The notes under the pieces are model-generated. The model saw only the letters and a program-made list of their open reading frames with translations. It had not been told where the DNA came from and did no database searches. A DNA stretch of 61,243 nt, taken from positions 1 through 61,243 of the forward strand of contig CALTTC010000011.1 in the NCBI GenBank assembly GCA_943908425.1, in the 5' to 3' direction. Positions 15,531 to 25,214 of the stretch are shown here, piece after piece. The DNA comes from an uncultured Moraxella sp. (GTDB taxonomy: Bacteria; Pseudomonadota; Gammaproteobacteria; Pseudomonadales; Moraxellaceae). Each line of letters starts with the position of its first letter. The first letter of the stretch is position 1. Both the position numbers and the translations under genes were made by a program.

Positions 15531-18121
15531 TACTTGCCCCCTTGCTTGTCATCATTGCGCGCGCGTGCACGCTTATTACTCATCTGGGCTTGATTATCGC
15601 TAGCCACTTTATCCGTTACTTTGCGCCATTTGCCATCATAAGTTTGATAAAACCCCATTACCCCTTGTGCTGTACTCTTATTAGAACCTTCAGGCTGTGG
15701 TTTGTCGGTTTTTATTGGCGTGCTTTTGCGTACTTCTATGGAGGTGGCGCTTTGCGTTTTGACTGGCTTGGCTTTGGTTGGTTGCGCTTGGCGAGCCGTG
15801 CTTCGCGATGTGGGCGCGTAAGAATTAGTCAAGCCATCATTATCAGCATCAAGGCTTCGCGATTTAATTGTGGCTTTAGGTGTGGCTTTATGGGTGATTT
15901 TAAAGCTGTTGTGAATGCCCTTTTTAAAGTCAATGCCCGTGGTCTGCTCGGTGATTTCTTGCACCTCATAGCGTTCTTGTAGTGTCGTATCTAGCACAAA
16001 TTTGCTAAAGTTATTGCTAAAATACAACACACCTGTAGGTGTCAAACGATTCATTGCCCGATTAATCAGCGCGCTATGGTCGCGTTGCACATCAAAAGTA
16101 CCAAAAAATTTCTTGGAGTTAGAAAAGGTTGGCGGGTCAATAAAGATAACATCGTATTTATCGTTGTGTGTTTTTATCCAATCAAACACATCTGCCACCA
16201 CAAACACATATTGGCTATCTAACATATCGCCATACAAGCCATTTAAGGCAAAATTTTGCTTGCCCCACGTCAAATAATTCTCGGACAAATCCACACTTAC
16301 TACCCGCTTTGCTCCCGCCAATGCCATTTGCACACTGGCGCTACAAGTATAAGCAAAAAGATTGAGTACGGTTTTTTGGGGGGCGGCATCTGCCAATAAC
16401 TGACGCATAGGACGATGATCAATAAACAATCCTGTATCCAAATAATCAGTAAAATTCACATAAAAATACGCCGGTGTTTCTTTAACAATATAGCGCTTAC
16501 CGCTATTGCCTTGCTTGCGGTATTGCAAGCTACCAGACTGTTTGGCACGCGTCTTAATAAAGACATTTTCACGGTTCACACCAAGCACTTGCCGGGTTGC
16601 CGCTAGCACCAAATTAAACCGTGCTTTAGCTACTTCTGGAGCGATGGTTTTGGGTGGGGTATATTCTTGGATATGAACATTTTCGCCATAGACATCAATC
16701 GCTACATTAAAATTGGGCAAATCTGCATCATAAATACGCAAGTTGGTTACATTGGCTTTTTTGGCGTATTTTTTTAGGTGACTTAAGTTTTTTTGTAAGC
16801 GATTGATAAAGTCACTTGCTGGCGCTAAATTGCTGTCCTCGCCCATAAAATCAAAGCTTTGTTTATGAAAACGGCTAAGGATATCACGCTCGCTTTTGGC
16901 TTGTAATTCACCGACACGAAAATACACCGTCAATGCCCCATTATGGCAACGCAAGGTCTGCGGATTGGTAAGGGGCAAGCTGTCAGCGATTTCAATATTA
17001 TTGGTTAAAACGCCAAGCGTGCCTTTGCCCGCCAAATATTCTTGCGACATCAATCCAAGCCCTTGATATAACGGCTTAATCAGCGCCTCATCACCCAAGC
17101 GCTCACCATAAGGCGGATTGGTAATGATAAGGGTATTGGTGGCGTGAATTTGACGCAAAGTATGTGGCAGTTTGTCAAGCGACTGATGGCGGATATCAAG
17201 CTTATCAGCAATGGGCTTGAGCGCTGATGCCAAGATATTTTTGTGCGCCGCGCTAATTGCCGTGAGACTAGCATCGCTTAGATAGACTTTGGGTAAGGGT
17301 TGTGTGAGATTATGATGAAACGCGTCTTGGGCGGCAAGCACCGTCTGCTCCCACAAGGCTTGATTATGGTGTTGCCATTTATAAAAACCAAATTGGGTCT
17401 GGCTTTTATCTAGTCCCACCGGATAGTTGAGACACATAAGTAGCGCCTCAATAGCAAAGGTGCCCGAGCCACACATGGGGTCAATAAGCGCATCAAAGCC
17501 CCCCAAATGCCAACCGCTACTATAGAGCAATGCCGCCGCCAAATTCTCCTTTAAAGGCGCATCGGTATTCGCCACGCGATAACCACGCCGATGCAAACTG
17601 CCCCCCGATAAATCAAGCATCAGCTCGGCACGGTCGATACCGACATGCGCCATAATGCTAAAATCAGGGTGCTTACTGTCCACGTTGGGGCGACGAGCAA
17701 AACTTGTCATAAAGCGGTCAGCAATCGCATCTTTAATACGCAACGTGGCAAATTGTTGATTGGCAGACACACGTTTGTCAAGACTTAAGCGAATTGCAAA
17801 GGTGTCCTCAACCCCAAACCACGTCGTCCAGTCAATACCCAAGGCAAAACGATACAGCGCCTCAGGAATATCCTCGCTAATGGCATTATCCGTACGTGCA
17901 AAACGATAATCGCCAAGCGGTAATAGCACCCGACTTGCCACACGACTATATAAGCAAATATGATAAAACTGCGCTAAACTTACCGACACGCTAACACGCC
18001 CTGTGCGCAGTATGGTTGATGCCACACCAAAGCTATCAAGCTCCGTTTGTAGCGGTAGCTCCAAACCGTCAGCACAAGTAATAAGAAGGGAAAAAATAGC
18101 AGAACTGGCAGAAAGGGACAT
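15530..18121 (-). CDS. rlmKL: Bifunctional 23S rRNA methyltransferase (G2445-N2 and G2069-N7) with a long tail
   Basis: An 863-residue protein; the E. coli one has 702. A THUMP and RlmL domain (ITNPPYGERLG in the N2 methylase) is followed by the RlmK domain (LFAYTCSASVQMAL, then IDPPTFSNSKK). About 120 residues at the C-terminus are extra: Lys/Thr/Ser/Pro-rich, low complexity, ending in a basic stretch. The tail may be a flexible RNA-binding arm. The N-terminus (CADGLELPLQTEL) is family-like, supporting the start at 18121. ttcA follows by a one-base overlap. Confidence 0.92.
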   Translation of the reverse strand: MSLSASSAIFSLLITCADGLELPLQTELDSFGVASTILRTGRVSVSVSLAQFYHICLYSRVASRVLLPLGDYRFARTDNAISEDIPEALYRFALGIDWTTWFGVEDTFAIRLSLDKRVSANQQFATLRIKDAIADRFMTSFARRPNVDSKHPDFSIMAHVGIDRAELMLDLSGGSLHRRGYRVANTDAPLKENLAAALLYSSGWHLGGFDALIDPMCGSGTFAIEALLMCLNYPVGLDKSQTQFGFYKWQHHNQALWEQTVLAAQDAFHHNLTQPLPKVYLSDASLTAISAAHKNILASALKPIADKLDIRHQSLDKLPHTLRQIHATNTLIITNPPYGERLGDEALIKPLYQGLGLMSQEYLAGKGTLGVLTNNIEIADSLPLTNPQTLRCHNGALTVYFRVGELQAKSERDILSRFHKQSFDFMGEDSNLAPASDFINRLQKNLSHLKKYAKKANVTNLRIYDADLPNFNVAIDVYGENVHIQEYTPPKTIAPEVAKARFNLVLAATRQVLGVNRENVFIKTRAKQSGSLQYRKQGNSGKRYIVKETPAYFYVNFTDYLDTGLFIDHRPMRQLLADAAPQKTVLNLFAYTCSASVQMALAGAKRVVSVDLSENYLTWGKQNFALNGLYGDMLDSQYVFVVADVFDWIKTHNDKYDVIFIDPPTFSNSKKFFGTFDVQRDHSALINRAMNRLTPTGVLYFSNNFSKFVLDTTLQERYEVQEITEQTTGIDFKKGIHNSFKITHKATPKATIKSRSLDADNDGLTNSYAPTSRSTARQAQPTKAKPVKTQSATSIEVRKSTPIKTDKPQPEGSNKSTAQGVMGFYQTYDGKWRKVTDKVASDNQAQMSNKRARARNDDKQGGK

Positions 18122-18206
18122 AGACGGCTAGGCAAAAGCGTTAGTATAGCAAAATTTGGCGATATTGGCAAAATTTTGTCGCCGACACCATTGCCAAGAG
18201 TATCGT

Positions 18207-18809
18207 TTAAGAACGCCTATTGTTAAGGGCAACAATATCCTCCTCCGACAAGCGCCAGCGCCCTTTTTTCTTGGAGGTCATGCGACTCACCCCCAGCATT
18301 TTGTGCAAGGAGTGACTATTATAGCTATGACAAATGGCACACGCCAAGCCATCCGCGGCATCGCCTTGGGGGGCGGTAGTCAAATTCAATAAGCGACACA
18401 CCATCGCCGAGACCTGCTCTTTGCTTGCAGCGCCATACCCGCACACCGCTTGTTTGATTTGGCGCGCGGTGTATTCTGCCACTAAAAGCTCACAATCAGC
18501 CAATGCCGCAATCGCCGCCCCACGCGCCTGTCCAAGCTTTAGTGCCGAATCTGGATTTTGTGCCATAAAAACCTCTTCTATAGCAGCAGTCATGGGCAGT
18601 TCGCTGTATTTTTGGTAATGCTTAACAATACGCTTAACCCCTGCAAAAATCTGTCCAATACGCACAGGCATTTCACTGCCCTCCGTGCGAATTGTGCCGG
18701 CATCCAAAAAACTAAAATCATCACCCACCACTTGAATAACGCCGTAGCCTGTTAAGCGTGAGCCGGGGTCAATGCCAATAATTAGCCGATTAACTACAGA
18801 TTTTGTCAT
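18207..18809 (-). CDS. ruvC: Holliday junction resolvase
   Basis: A 200-residue endonuclease that cuts four-way junctions with RuvAB. Catalytic acids are Asp14 in GIDPGS, Glu78 in AAIEEVF, and the pair in GDAADGLA. The last roughly 30 residues, basic with MTSKKKGRWRL, exceed the E. coli length (173). It stands upstream of rlmKL and divergent from fxsA. ruvA and ruvB are not in the window. Confidence 0.93.
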   Translation of the reverse strand: MTKSVVNRLIIGIDPGSRLTGYGVIQVVGDDFSFLDAGTIRTEGSEMPVRIGQIFAGVKRIVKHYQKYSELPMTAAIEEVFMAQNPDSALKLGQARGAAIAALADCELLVAEYTARQIKQAVCGYGAASKEQVSAMVCRLLNLTTAPQGDAADGLACAICHSYNSHSLHKMLGVSRMTSKKKGRWRLSEEDIVALNNRRS

Positions 18810-18895
18810 TAGTTTGTAACAAGTCTTGAAATTGCCAAAAATTGCTCTATTATAAGCTATTTAGAATAATTTTGTGCAAAATTTGGGGTGCGTTT

Positions 18896-19468
18896 ATGGG
18901 TATGTTAGTTGGCATTGCTTTTGTGTGGTTTATTATTGAGATGCTTATTTGGGTGCTTATTGCTCAGTTTGTGAGCGGTTGGTATGTCTTTTTTTGGTTT
19001 ATTATCGCCGCTGTACTTGGGGTAATGATGATTAAAAAAACCGCCCAAACCCTAAACCCCATGGCAAAGCAAATGCAATCAGGGGTGATTCCTAGTAGCG
19101 CCCCAAATGAGAGCACCATCGCCAAATCCATGGCAACAGGCATCGCAGGCTTATTACTGCTTTTACCGGGGGTGTTAAGCGATGTTGCGGCGCTTGTATT
19201 ATTATTGCCTGCCGTGCAACGCAAATTAAGCCAAAAAGCCAAAGAATACGCCCTTAAAAACCAAGACAAAATGATGGCAATGATGGCAAAACAAATGGGT
19301 GGACAAAGCCCCTTTGGCAATATGGGTGGCTTTGGGGCGATGGGCGGTGGCAATCCATTTGGTGGCATGGGTGGTAATTCTCCTTTCACTGGTGGCACAA
19401 CCATTGATGGCGAAGCTAAAGTTAAACCCAATAAAGTCAAAGCCATTAAACCTGCTAACGATAGCTAA
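18896..19468 (+). CDS. fxsA: FxsA-family inner-membrane protein
   Basis: A 190-residue membrane protein with helices near residues 3-21, 27-47 and 80-105. FxsA was named for relief of F-plasmid exclusion of phage T7; its cellular role is unknown. The C-terminal 45-50 residues are Gly/Met/Asn/Phe-rich with loosely repeated GGMGG-type units, cytosolic by position. The ATG at 18896 behind GGGGTG gives the family N-terminus; an upstream in-frame ATG at 18842 would add 18 unlikely residues. Confidence 0.85.
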   Translation: MGMLVGIAFVWFIIEMLIWVLIAQFVSGWYVFFWFIIAAVLGVMMIKKTAQTLNPMAKQMQSGVIPSSAPNESTIAKSMATGIAGLLLLLPGVLSDVAALVLLLPAVQRKLSQKAKEYALKNQDKMMAMMAKQMGGQSPFGNMGGFGAMGGGNPFGGMGGNSPFTGGTTIDGEAKVKPNKVKAIKPANDS

Positions 19469-19725
19469 CATAATGAGCGCTATATTTTAATGATTGACCA
19501 ATAAGGCGTTTTACTTATTATACTATTGTAGTTGAATTAGTATGCGGTGAGCCGTTGGATAATTTATCCTAGCGCTTGCCAAGCTTTTATACAGTATCAT
19601 CATTATTATACCCTGCTATATAAAGTAGCCTTATTATCATTATATGCTACTATTATTGCACAATGTCGCTATTATAAAATTACGACAATATATGCTTACA
19701 AATTTTATTGAACGGTAAGTCAATT

Positions 19726-20442
19726 ATGCCCCGATTTTTTAGTGCCACGCCCATTCAATTTGGCAGTCAGTTCACCTTATCCGATGCTATTTATCAGCAT
19801 TGGTGCAAAGTACTGCGCGCACAAGTAGGCGACCATGCCACCTTATTTGACGGCACAGGGGGCGAATACCGCGTGCAACTGCAATCCTTAGCACAAAAAA
19901 CCGCCACCGTACAGGTGCTAGAATACAACCCTGACAACCGTACGCTACCCTATGAAGTAACATTGGGGCTTGTCGTTAGCCGTGGTGAACGTATGGATTA
20001 CGCCATCCAAAAAGCCACCGAGATGGGCGTAAGTCGCATTCAGCTATTGACCAGCGAGCGCGGGCAAGTAAGCTTTAAATACGCGCGCGACAACAAAAAA
20101 CTACAGCACTGGCAAAAAATCGCCATCAGTAGCTGTGAGCAGTGCGGACTCAATATTATTCCGAGCATTGTTGCCCCTTTATCCTTATCCGAGTGGCTTG
20201 ACGAATGTATGGCGGAGCTGAAGCTTGTATTAGGCTTTGCCAACACGCCCCCTACTTTTGTGCCAAAACCTGCCGATATCGCCCTACTGGTTGGTGCCGA
20301 AGGTGGCTTAAGCCCTAATGAGCTGGCACTTGCGCGCGCATACGGCTTTATGGAATGGACGCTTGGCGCGCGTGTACTACGCACAGAAACCGCCCCTATT
20401 GTAGCGATGGCAAGTCTTGCGATGATTTATGGTGCTACTTAA
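19726..20442 (+). CDS. rsmE: 16S rRNA m3U1498 methyltransferase
   Basis: A 238-residue SPOUT-class enzyme. An N-terminal PUA-like domain (MPRFFSA) is followed by the knotted methylase core: SRGERMDYAIQKATEMGV, then LVGAEGGLSPNE and LGARVLRTETAP. It methylates U1498 in the 30S subunit. The ATG at 19726, behind ACGGTAAG, matches the family start; a TTG six codons earlier is rejected. The 257-base upstream gap is AT-rich with nothing recognisable. Confidence 0.94.
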   Translation: MPRFFSATPIQFGSQFTLSDAIYQHWCKVLRAQVGDHATLFDGTGGEYRVQLQSLAQKTATVQVLEYNPDNRTLPYEVTLGLVVSRGERMDYAIQKATEMGVSRIQLLTSERGQVSFKYARDNKKLQHWQKIAISSCEQCGLNIIPSIVAPLSLSEWLDECMAELKLVLGFANTPPTFVPKPADIALLVGAEGGLSPNELALARAYGFMEWTLGARVLRTETAPIVAMASLAMIYGAT

Positions 20443-20456
20443 CCCAACAATACGCT

Positions 20457-20504
20457 TACTAGCGTTTTATAAAAAATGTGTACTAGCGTTTTATAAAAAA
20501 TGTG
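20457..20504 (+). repeat. Perfect 24-base tandem duplication
   Basis: The 24 bases at 20457-20480 (from TACTAGCG to AATGTG) are repeated exactly at 20481-20504, 15 bases after the rsmE stop and before the promoter of the next gene. It looks like a recent slippage or duplication. Confidence 0.95.
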
Positions 20505-20579
20505 CTTTTTTGGCAAGGATGAATTTGTTACTTAAAAGTGTGCTAAAATAGCGCGCTTTTTTGGATTTTTGGGGATGAT

Positions 20580-22877
20580 ATGTTGGCTGATAACGCTGAT
20601 TTGGCACATATTTTAAAGTACATTACCGCACTGGCAGAATTGCCTGAACCGCAAGCCCTAAAACGCTTGATTGATGCTTTGCGCGTTAAAGGCGGTGACC
20701 GAGAAGCAGTCAATGCCAAGATTGACGAGCTTATCGCCCTACTTGAAAATAACCCCGACTATGCCATCGGGCTTGCGGTGTTTATTTTACGGCTAACGAG
20801 CAAATATCGCCAAATCACCCTCTACACCGACACAGGTATCGTCTCTGACCACACCTTTTTTGGGAGCATGAATCGGCTAATTGGGCATCGCGTTTTGCCT
20901 TTGTTGCCAGAAGATGATTCAGTGGTGGAGCTTGCCGCTTATTTGTTTAATGAGCGTGACGATGAAGCGTGGCTACAACTTATTGATGACGATAAATTTT
21001 ATCGTTTGGTGCAACTGATTAAGGTAGATGATAACTATTTGGACTTGGTGGCAACCGCCAAAAATAGCATTTTAAACGCAGTAATTATTCTGTCTTATCG
21101 CATTACTGGCACTGGACTGCACCCTGATTTGATGAATGCTTATCCCGAAATTTTAAACTATTCTGCCGCCTTTGTTGCCCAAAATCAAGAAGCGGTGCTG
21201 TTTGTCAATGAATATCGCCGTTTGCATGAACTGGACACCTTAACTGATATTTTACCCGATGAAGATATTGACGCCGCGCCGTTGATTGTCATGCTAGAGC
21301 AATGCGACGATATCGTCACAAGCATTAGAAAACGCATTTACAAAACGGGTATCTCCATCCGTATGACCAATATGCTTGTGCGCCTAGAACAAAGCGTCAC
21401 TCGTACCCGCACACTGATTGAGCTACTCTCCCCTGAAGAACAAAAACACAATCAAGCCATTGCCGATTTGGCAAAACGAGTCATTCGCACCGCCAAAAAC
21501 CGTTACAGCTTTACCCATTTAATTGAAAGCAACACCAATCTTTTGTCGCGCAAAGTTACCGAAAACGCTAGCCGTGTGGGTGAACATTATATTAGCACCG
21601 ACAAGACTGGCTACCAAAAAATGTATAAAAAAGCAGCGATTGGTGGGTTTTTTATTGGTTTTATGGCAACCTTAAAAATACTTTCTTATCACTTAACGCT
21701 TGCGCCGATTGGACGCGCTTTCGTCAATAGTATGATTTATGGTCTAGGCTTTGTGACCATTCATATTGCCCATGGTACTGTTGCCACGAAACAGCCAGCC
21801 ATGACCGCCGCCGCCATTGCCTCAACTCTATCTGATGGCGCTGGCAAAAAAACCCAGCAATTAACCAAATTATCCGAGCTGATTGTAGATATTTTGCGCA
21901 CGCAATTTGTGGCAATTATGGGCAATATCTCCATTGCCATGCCTGTTGCCTTGTTAATCGCCCTAGCGTGGAACGCTTATTATGGTGCGCCGATGGTGGA
22001 CACCAAAATGGCAGGGCATTTGTTGCACGATTTAGATCCCATTCGCTCATTGGCGATTCCACACGCGGCGATTGCTGGCGTGTACTTATTTTTGTCGGGG
22101 TTAATTTCAGGGTATTATGACAATTTGGCGGTGGTTAATAAAATTGGTGAGCGGTTGCGCCGGCATTGGCTACTATTAAAGATTATGCCGCACCATTGGT
22201 TAGACAAGGCAAGCACCTTTGTAGAGAATAACTTAGGGGCGATTATGGGTAATTTTATTTTTGGGTGTTTTTTGGGCAGTACGGCAACCATTGGCTATAT
22301 GCTTGGCTTACCGATTGACATTCGCCACATCGCCTTTGCCTCAGCGAACTTTGTCCATGGTTTGTTTTATTTAGCGCCCGAAGATTTTACCTTAAGTATC
22401 GTACTTATCTCCTTTTTGGGCGTGCTACTTATTGGACTGGTCAATTTAATGGTAAGCTTTGCCTTGGCGCTCATGGTCGCTTTACGCTCTAAAAGCGTGG
22501 ATGGTTTTGAATGGCGTAAAATTGGCGAGCTGGTCCTGCAACATTTTAAAAAACGTCCGCGCGAGTTTTTTTGGCCAAGAAGCGAGACGGTCAAATACGC
22601 GCGTATCACCAGTGATGGGCGTATGATTTTTGAAGATGGCGAACAGCAAAGAGTGCTTGCCGATAACTATGTGGTACGGCGTTTGCGCAATAAATCAGGA
22701 GAGGTGATTGAGGTTAGCGTCCCTGCCGATAGTGAAGACACGAGCGAGATTCGCGAAGCCATTAAAGCACACCATAACGACAGCGAACCTAACGATGCCC
22801 CAAAAGAGCACGAGCAAATTACCGCCGGCGTTAATCCCTTGCCCAAACCCGACAAACCACCACAACTGCCCAAATAA
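20580..22877 (+). CDS. Gcr-type 'site-specific recombinase' family membrane protein
   Basis: A 765-residue protein of the family named after Neisseria Gcr (SpecificRecomb). The first 340 residues are soluble and helical. From about residue 350 to 640 there are at least five strong membrane helices, for example around AIGGFFIGFMATLKIL, GNISIAMPVALLIALAW and LGVLLIGLVNLMVSFALAL. A charged cytosolic tail of about 110 residues follows. No recombinase catalytic motif is visible, so the family name is probably misleading. TGCTAAAAT upstream is a likely extended -10. Function unknown. Confidence 0.75.
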   Translation: MLADNADLAHILKYITALAELPEPQALKRLIDALRVKGGDREAVNAKIDELIALLENNPDYAIGLAVFILRLTSKYRQITLYTDTGIVSDHTFFGSMNRLIGHRVLPLLPEDDSVVELAAYLFNERDDEAWLQLIDDDKFYRLVQLIKVDDNYLDLVATAKNSILNAVIILSYRITGTGLHPDLMNAYPEILNYSAAFVAQNQEAVLFVNEYRRLHELDTLTDILPDEDIDAAPLIVMLEQCDDIVTSIRKRIYKTGISIRMTNMLVRLEQSVTRTRTLIELLSPEEQKHNQAIADLAKRVIRTAKNRYSFTHLIESNTNLLSRKVTENASRVGEHYISTDKTGYQKMYKKAAIGGFFIGFMATLKILSYHLTLAPIGRAFVNSMIYGLGFVTIHIAHGTVATKQPAMTAAAIASTLSDGAGKKTQQLTKLSELIVDILRTQFVAIMGNISIAMPVALLIALAWNAYYGAPMVDTKMAGHLLHDLDPIRSLAIPHAAIAGVYLFLSGLISGYYDNLAVVNKIGERLRRHWLLLKIMPHHWLDKASTFVENNLGAIMGNFIFGCFLGSTATIGYMLGLPIDIRHIAFASANFVHGLFYLAPEDFTLSIVLISFLGVLLIGLVNLMVSFALALMVALRSKSVDGFEWRKIGELVLQHFKKRPREFFWPRSETVKYARITSDGRMIFEDGEQQRVLADNYVVRRLRNKSGEVIEVSVPADSEDTSEIREAIKAHHNDSEPNDAPKEHEQITAGVNPLPKPDKPPQLPK

Positions 22878-22930
22878 CACAAATTGGACAAACGACACAG
22901 CATAGATAACAACCCAATGCACTATTAACG

Positions 22931-23389
22931 ATGATGACAAAAGATAAATTAATTGACCAACTCGGGGCAAGTGACCAAGCTTATTTGCTTGAGAATACGC
23001 CAGAACTTGCCTTACACCGTGGACAGCTACGTCTAGCATTAGCAGCGCTTAGCGTCCAAAAAGGCGAGACCTTATATTTATTAAATGAAGCTTTGGTGAT
23101 TTTAGAGAACGCAAGGCTTAACTTTAGTGAGATGCCAATGCCCCTGTATTTGGCGCTGTCGGTCACCCTTGCCGAAGCTTATATTGCTTGCCATAAGACT
23201 AGCGGACAACATCATTATGCCGTCATTGCCGAGCAGATTTTGCGCCCGCTGGCACACCATAATGACGCCAAGATATACGCCATGTTGGCGACCGCCAGTC
23301 AATTACAGGGCAAACAAGCACTCGCGCGCCATTGGCACAATAAGGCGCTTATGGCAGACACCCAAAATATTAGCACGCATATTCATTAG
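22931..23389 (+). CDS. Small helical protein of unknown function
   Basis: A 152-residue soluble protein, predicted all alpha-helical, Leu/Ala-rich, with TPR-like periodicity (LYLALSVTLAEAYIACH and IYAMLATASQLQGKQALARHW). No family recognised. The start is one of two adjacent ATGs. It lies 53 bases after the Gcr-type gene and 15 bases before a lipoprotein gene, in the same direction. Confidence 0.65.
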   Translation: MMTKDKLIDQLGASDQAYLLENTPELALHRGQLRLALAALSVQKGETLYLLNEALVILENARLNFSEMPMPLYLALSVTLAEAYIACHKTSGQHHYAVIAEQILRPLAHHNDAKIYAMLATASQLQGKQALARHWHNKALMADTQNISTHIH

Positions 23390-23404
23390 TTTAGGACAAA
23401 GACT

Positions 23405-23911
23405 GTGATAAGATTGAGTTTTTTTATTGCTGTATTATTACTTAGTGGCTGTGATATGTTCGCTAAAGACACCCAAGCAACCAACGAAAACACCGCGGCG
23501 CCCAAGCCTGTTGAACCCCAAAAACCGCCACCCAAGACGTTTTATTTGGCGCATTTAGATGAAAGCACCTTATTGCAAATTATGCAAACCCACCCCGATG
23601 TGCTAAAGGTTGTACGCTCCAAGGACTTTGAAGATTGGGCAAAAAGCCAAGACAGCACCATTCAGGAGCTACTCGCTGGCACTGACGTAATAAAAATCAA
23701 TGCGGTACTCACGTTATATAAAGACGCAGAGCCACTCGCCGAGATTGCTATCCCCGAGATACCACCAAGCGAACAGCAAACAACAGCGCAGCTTCCCACG
23801 ATGCCAGAAGGCTCACAAGCACGCGCCCCAAATGGCATACGTGCCGCCACTACTGACAGTGAAGGTAATCTTGTCTATCTAGATGCCAATGGGCGAGTGG
23901 TTAAACCCTAA
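23405..23911 (+). CDS. Putative lipoprotein
   Basis: A 168-residue protein with a short signal peptide and lipobox LLSGC, so Cys16 should be lipid-modified. Next come a Pro/Lys/Glu-rich linker, a small globular part (residues about 45-110), and a tail ending in a DANGRVVKP block. The start appears to be GTG at 23405, because the ATG further on would remove the signal. No known domain. It converges on dusA with six bases between stops. Confidence 0.7.
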   Translation: MIRLSFFIAVLLLSGCDMFAKDTQATNENTAAPKPVEPQKPPPKTFYLAHLDESTLLQIMQTHPDVLKVVRSKDFEDWAKSQDSTIQELLAGTDVIKINAVLTLYKDAEPLAEIAIPEIPPSEQQTTAQLPTMPEGSQARAPNGIRAATTDSEGNLVYLDANGRVVKP

Positions 23912-23917
23912 GTTAGA

Positions 23918-24898
23918 TTATAACAATCCATTTAAGCGCAACACCTGTGTCCCTGCCGTCTCAATCTGACTAAGGGTTAAACTTTTTTGCCCACTCAACG
24001 CTTGTCGCCATTGTCTCGCCCCAATCAAGCCATTAAATAGCCCTAAGTAATGGCGAATAACAGCGGTTAAAGGTGGTTTTTGCTGGGCAAGTTGTATCAA
24101 TAACTGCTCAAAAATATCGCGATGATTTGGTGGTTGCTCGCCCCTAAGTGCCAAACTTTGTGCTAAAATAAACGGATTATGATACGCTTCTCGCCCAATC
24201 ATCACGCCATCAACATAAGCTAGGTGGGTTTTGATGTCGTCAAGGGTTTTTATTCCGCCATTGATTTCTATGTATAATTCAGGAAAATCTTGCTTTAGGC
24301 GGTAAACATCTTCATAACGCAAGGGGGGAATTTCACGGTTTTGTTTGGGCGACAAGCCTTGTAGCCAAGCAATGCGCGCGTGAACGATAAAATGGCGACA
24401 ACCGCCATCTGCCACTTGTGCCACAAAACTTGCCATAAATTCATAATTATCAAAGCTGTCAATACCAATGCGATGCTTGACGGTAATGGGCAAATGACAA
24501 GCGGACATCATCGCTGTGATGCAGTCGGCGACAAGCTTTGGTTCTGCCATTAGGCACGCCCCAATTTTATTGTGCTGGACACGGTCAGATGGACAGCCAA
24601 CATTTAAATTAATCTCACTATAACCATAACGCTCTCCAAGGGTGGCACATCGCGCCAGCTCGTCTGGATTACTGCCCCCCAACTGCAACACAACAGGTGG
24701 CTCGTTGTCATAAAAGCGTAACTGATGCTCTGTATCGCCGTATAAAATGGCAGAAGTACTTATCATCTCGGTATATAAGTAGGTGTAAGGATTGAATAGG
24801 CGAACAAAACTGCGGTAATCTTTGGTTGTCCAATCTATCATGGGGGCGACGGATAGGCGTTTGGTGTTTGATTGCAAAGCGCTTGCTAAATTATTCAT
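23918..24898 (-). CDS. dusA: tRNA-dihydrouridine synthase A
   Basis: A 326-residue flavoenzyme that reduces U20/U20a in the tRNA D-loop. FMN-barrel and family motifs: LSVAPMIDWT near the start, then NLNVGCPSDRVQ with the catalytic Cys, VKHRIGID, and HARIAWLQGLSP, which marks the DusA subfamily. Length is normal. It is monocistronic, with an AT-rich region upstream. Confidence 0.94.
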   Translation of the reverse strand: MNNLASALQSNTKRLSVAPMIDWTTKDYRSFVRLFNPYTYLYTEMISTSAILYGDTEHQLRFYDNEPPVVLQLGGSNPDELARCATLGERYGYSEINLNVGCPSDRVQHNKIGACLMAEPKLVADCITAMMSACHLPITVKHRIGIDSFDNYEFMASFVAQVADGGCRHFIVHARIAWLQGLSPKQNREIPPLRYEDVYRLKQDFPELYIEINGGIKTLDDIKTHLAYVDGVMIGREAYHNPFILAQSLALRGEQPPNHRDIFEQLLIQLAQQKPPLTAVIRHYLGLFNGLIGARQWRQALSGQKSLTLSQIETAGTQVLRLNGLL

Positions 24899-25214
24899 TG
24901 AATTTATTACCTTTTTTGGGATTTAAGATTGCTATGGGTTAAAAGGCACGCGTATGTTATTTAATGGCATTAAAATTGTTATTTTACTCTAAAATTTTTA
25001 TATGTTTAATTGTTAATTAGCTTAATTGGATTATGTTAAATAATTTTTATTGAGCAAGATCTTTGTAATCTAACATTGTCAAATAAGGTATGGAAGGCTT
25101 ACCGTCATTATAAATTAAAAAGCTAGGGCAATTTTATACCTAACCGTTAACCGTAATGATACGCTATCGCTCAATCATGTCAAGCTTAATTTAACATTAA
25201 TAGTTAATAAATAC
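24899..25214. other. AT-rich gap with no gene
   Basis: These 316 bases lie between the start of dusA and the end of a small exported protein gene. They are very AT-rich with many short A/T runs. I see no ORF, hairpin terminator or RNA gene I can support. Confidence 0.6.
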
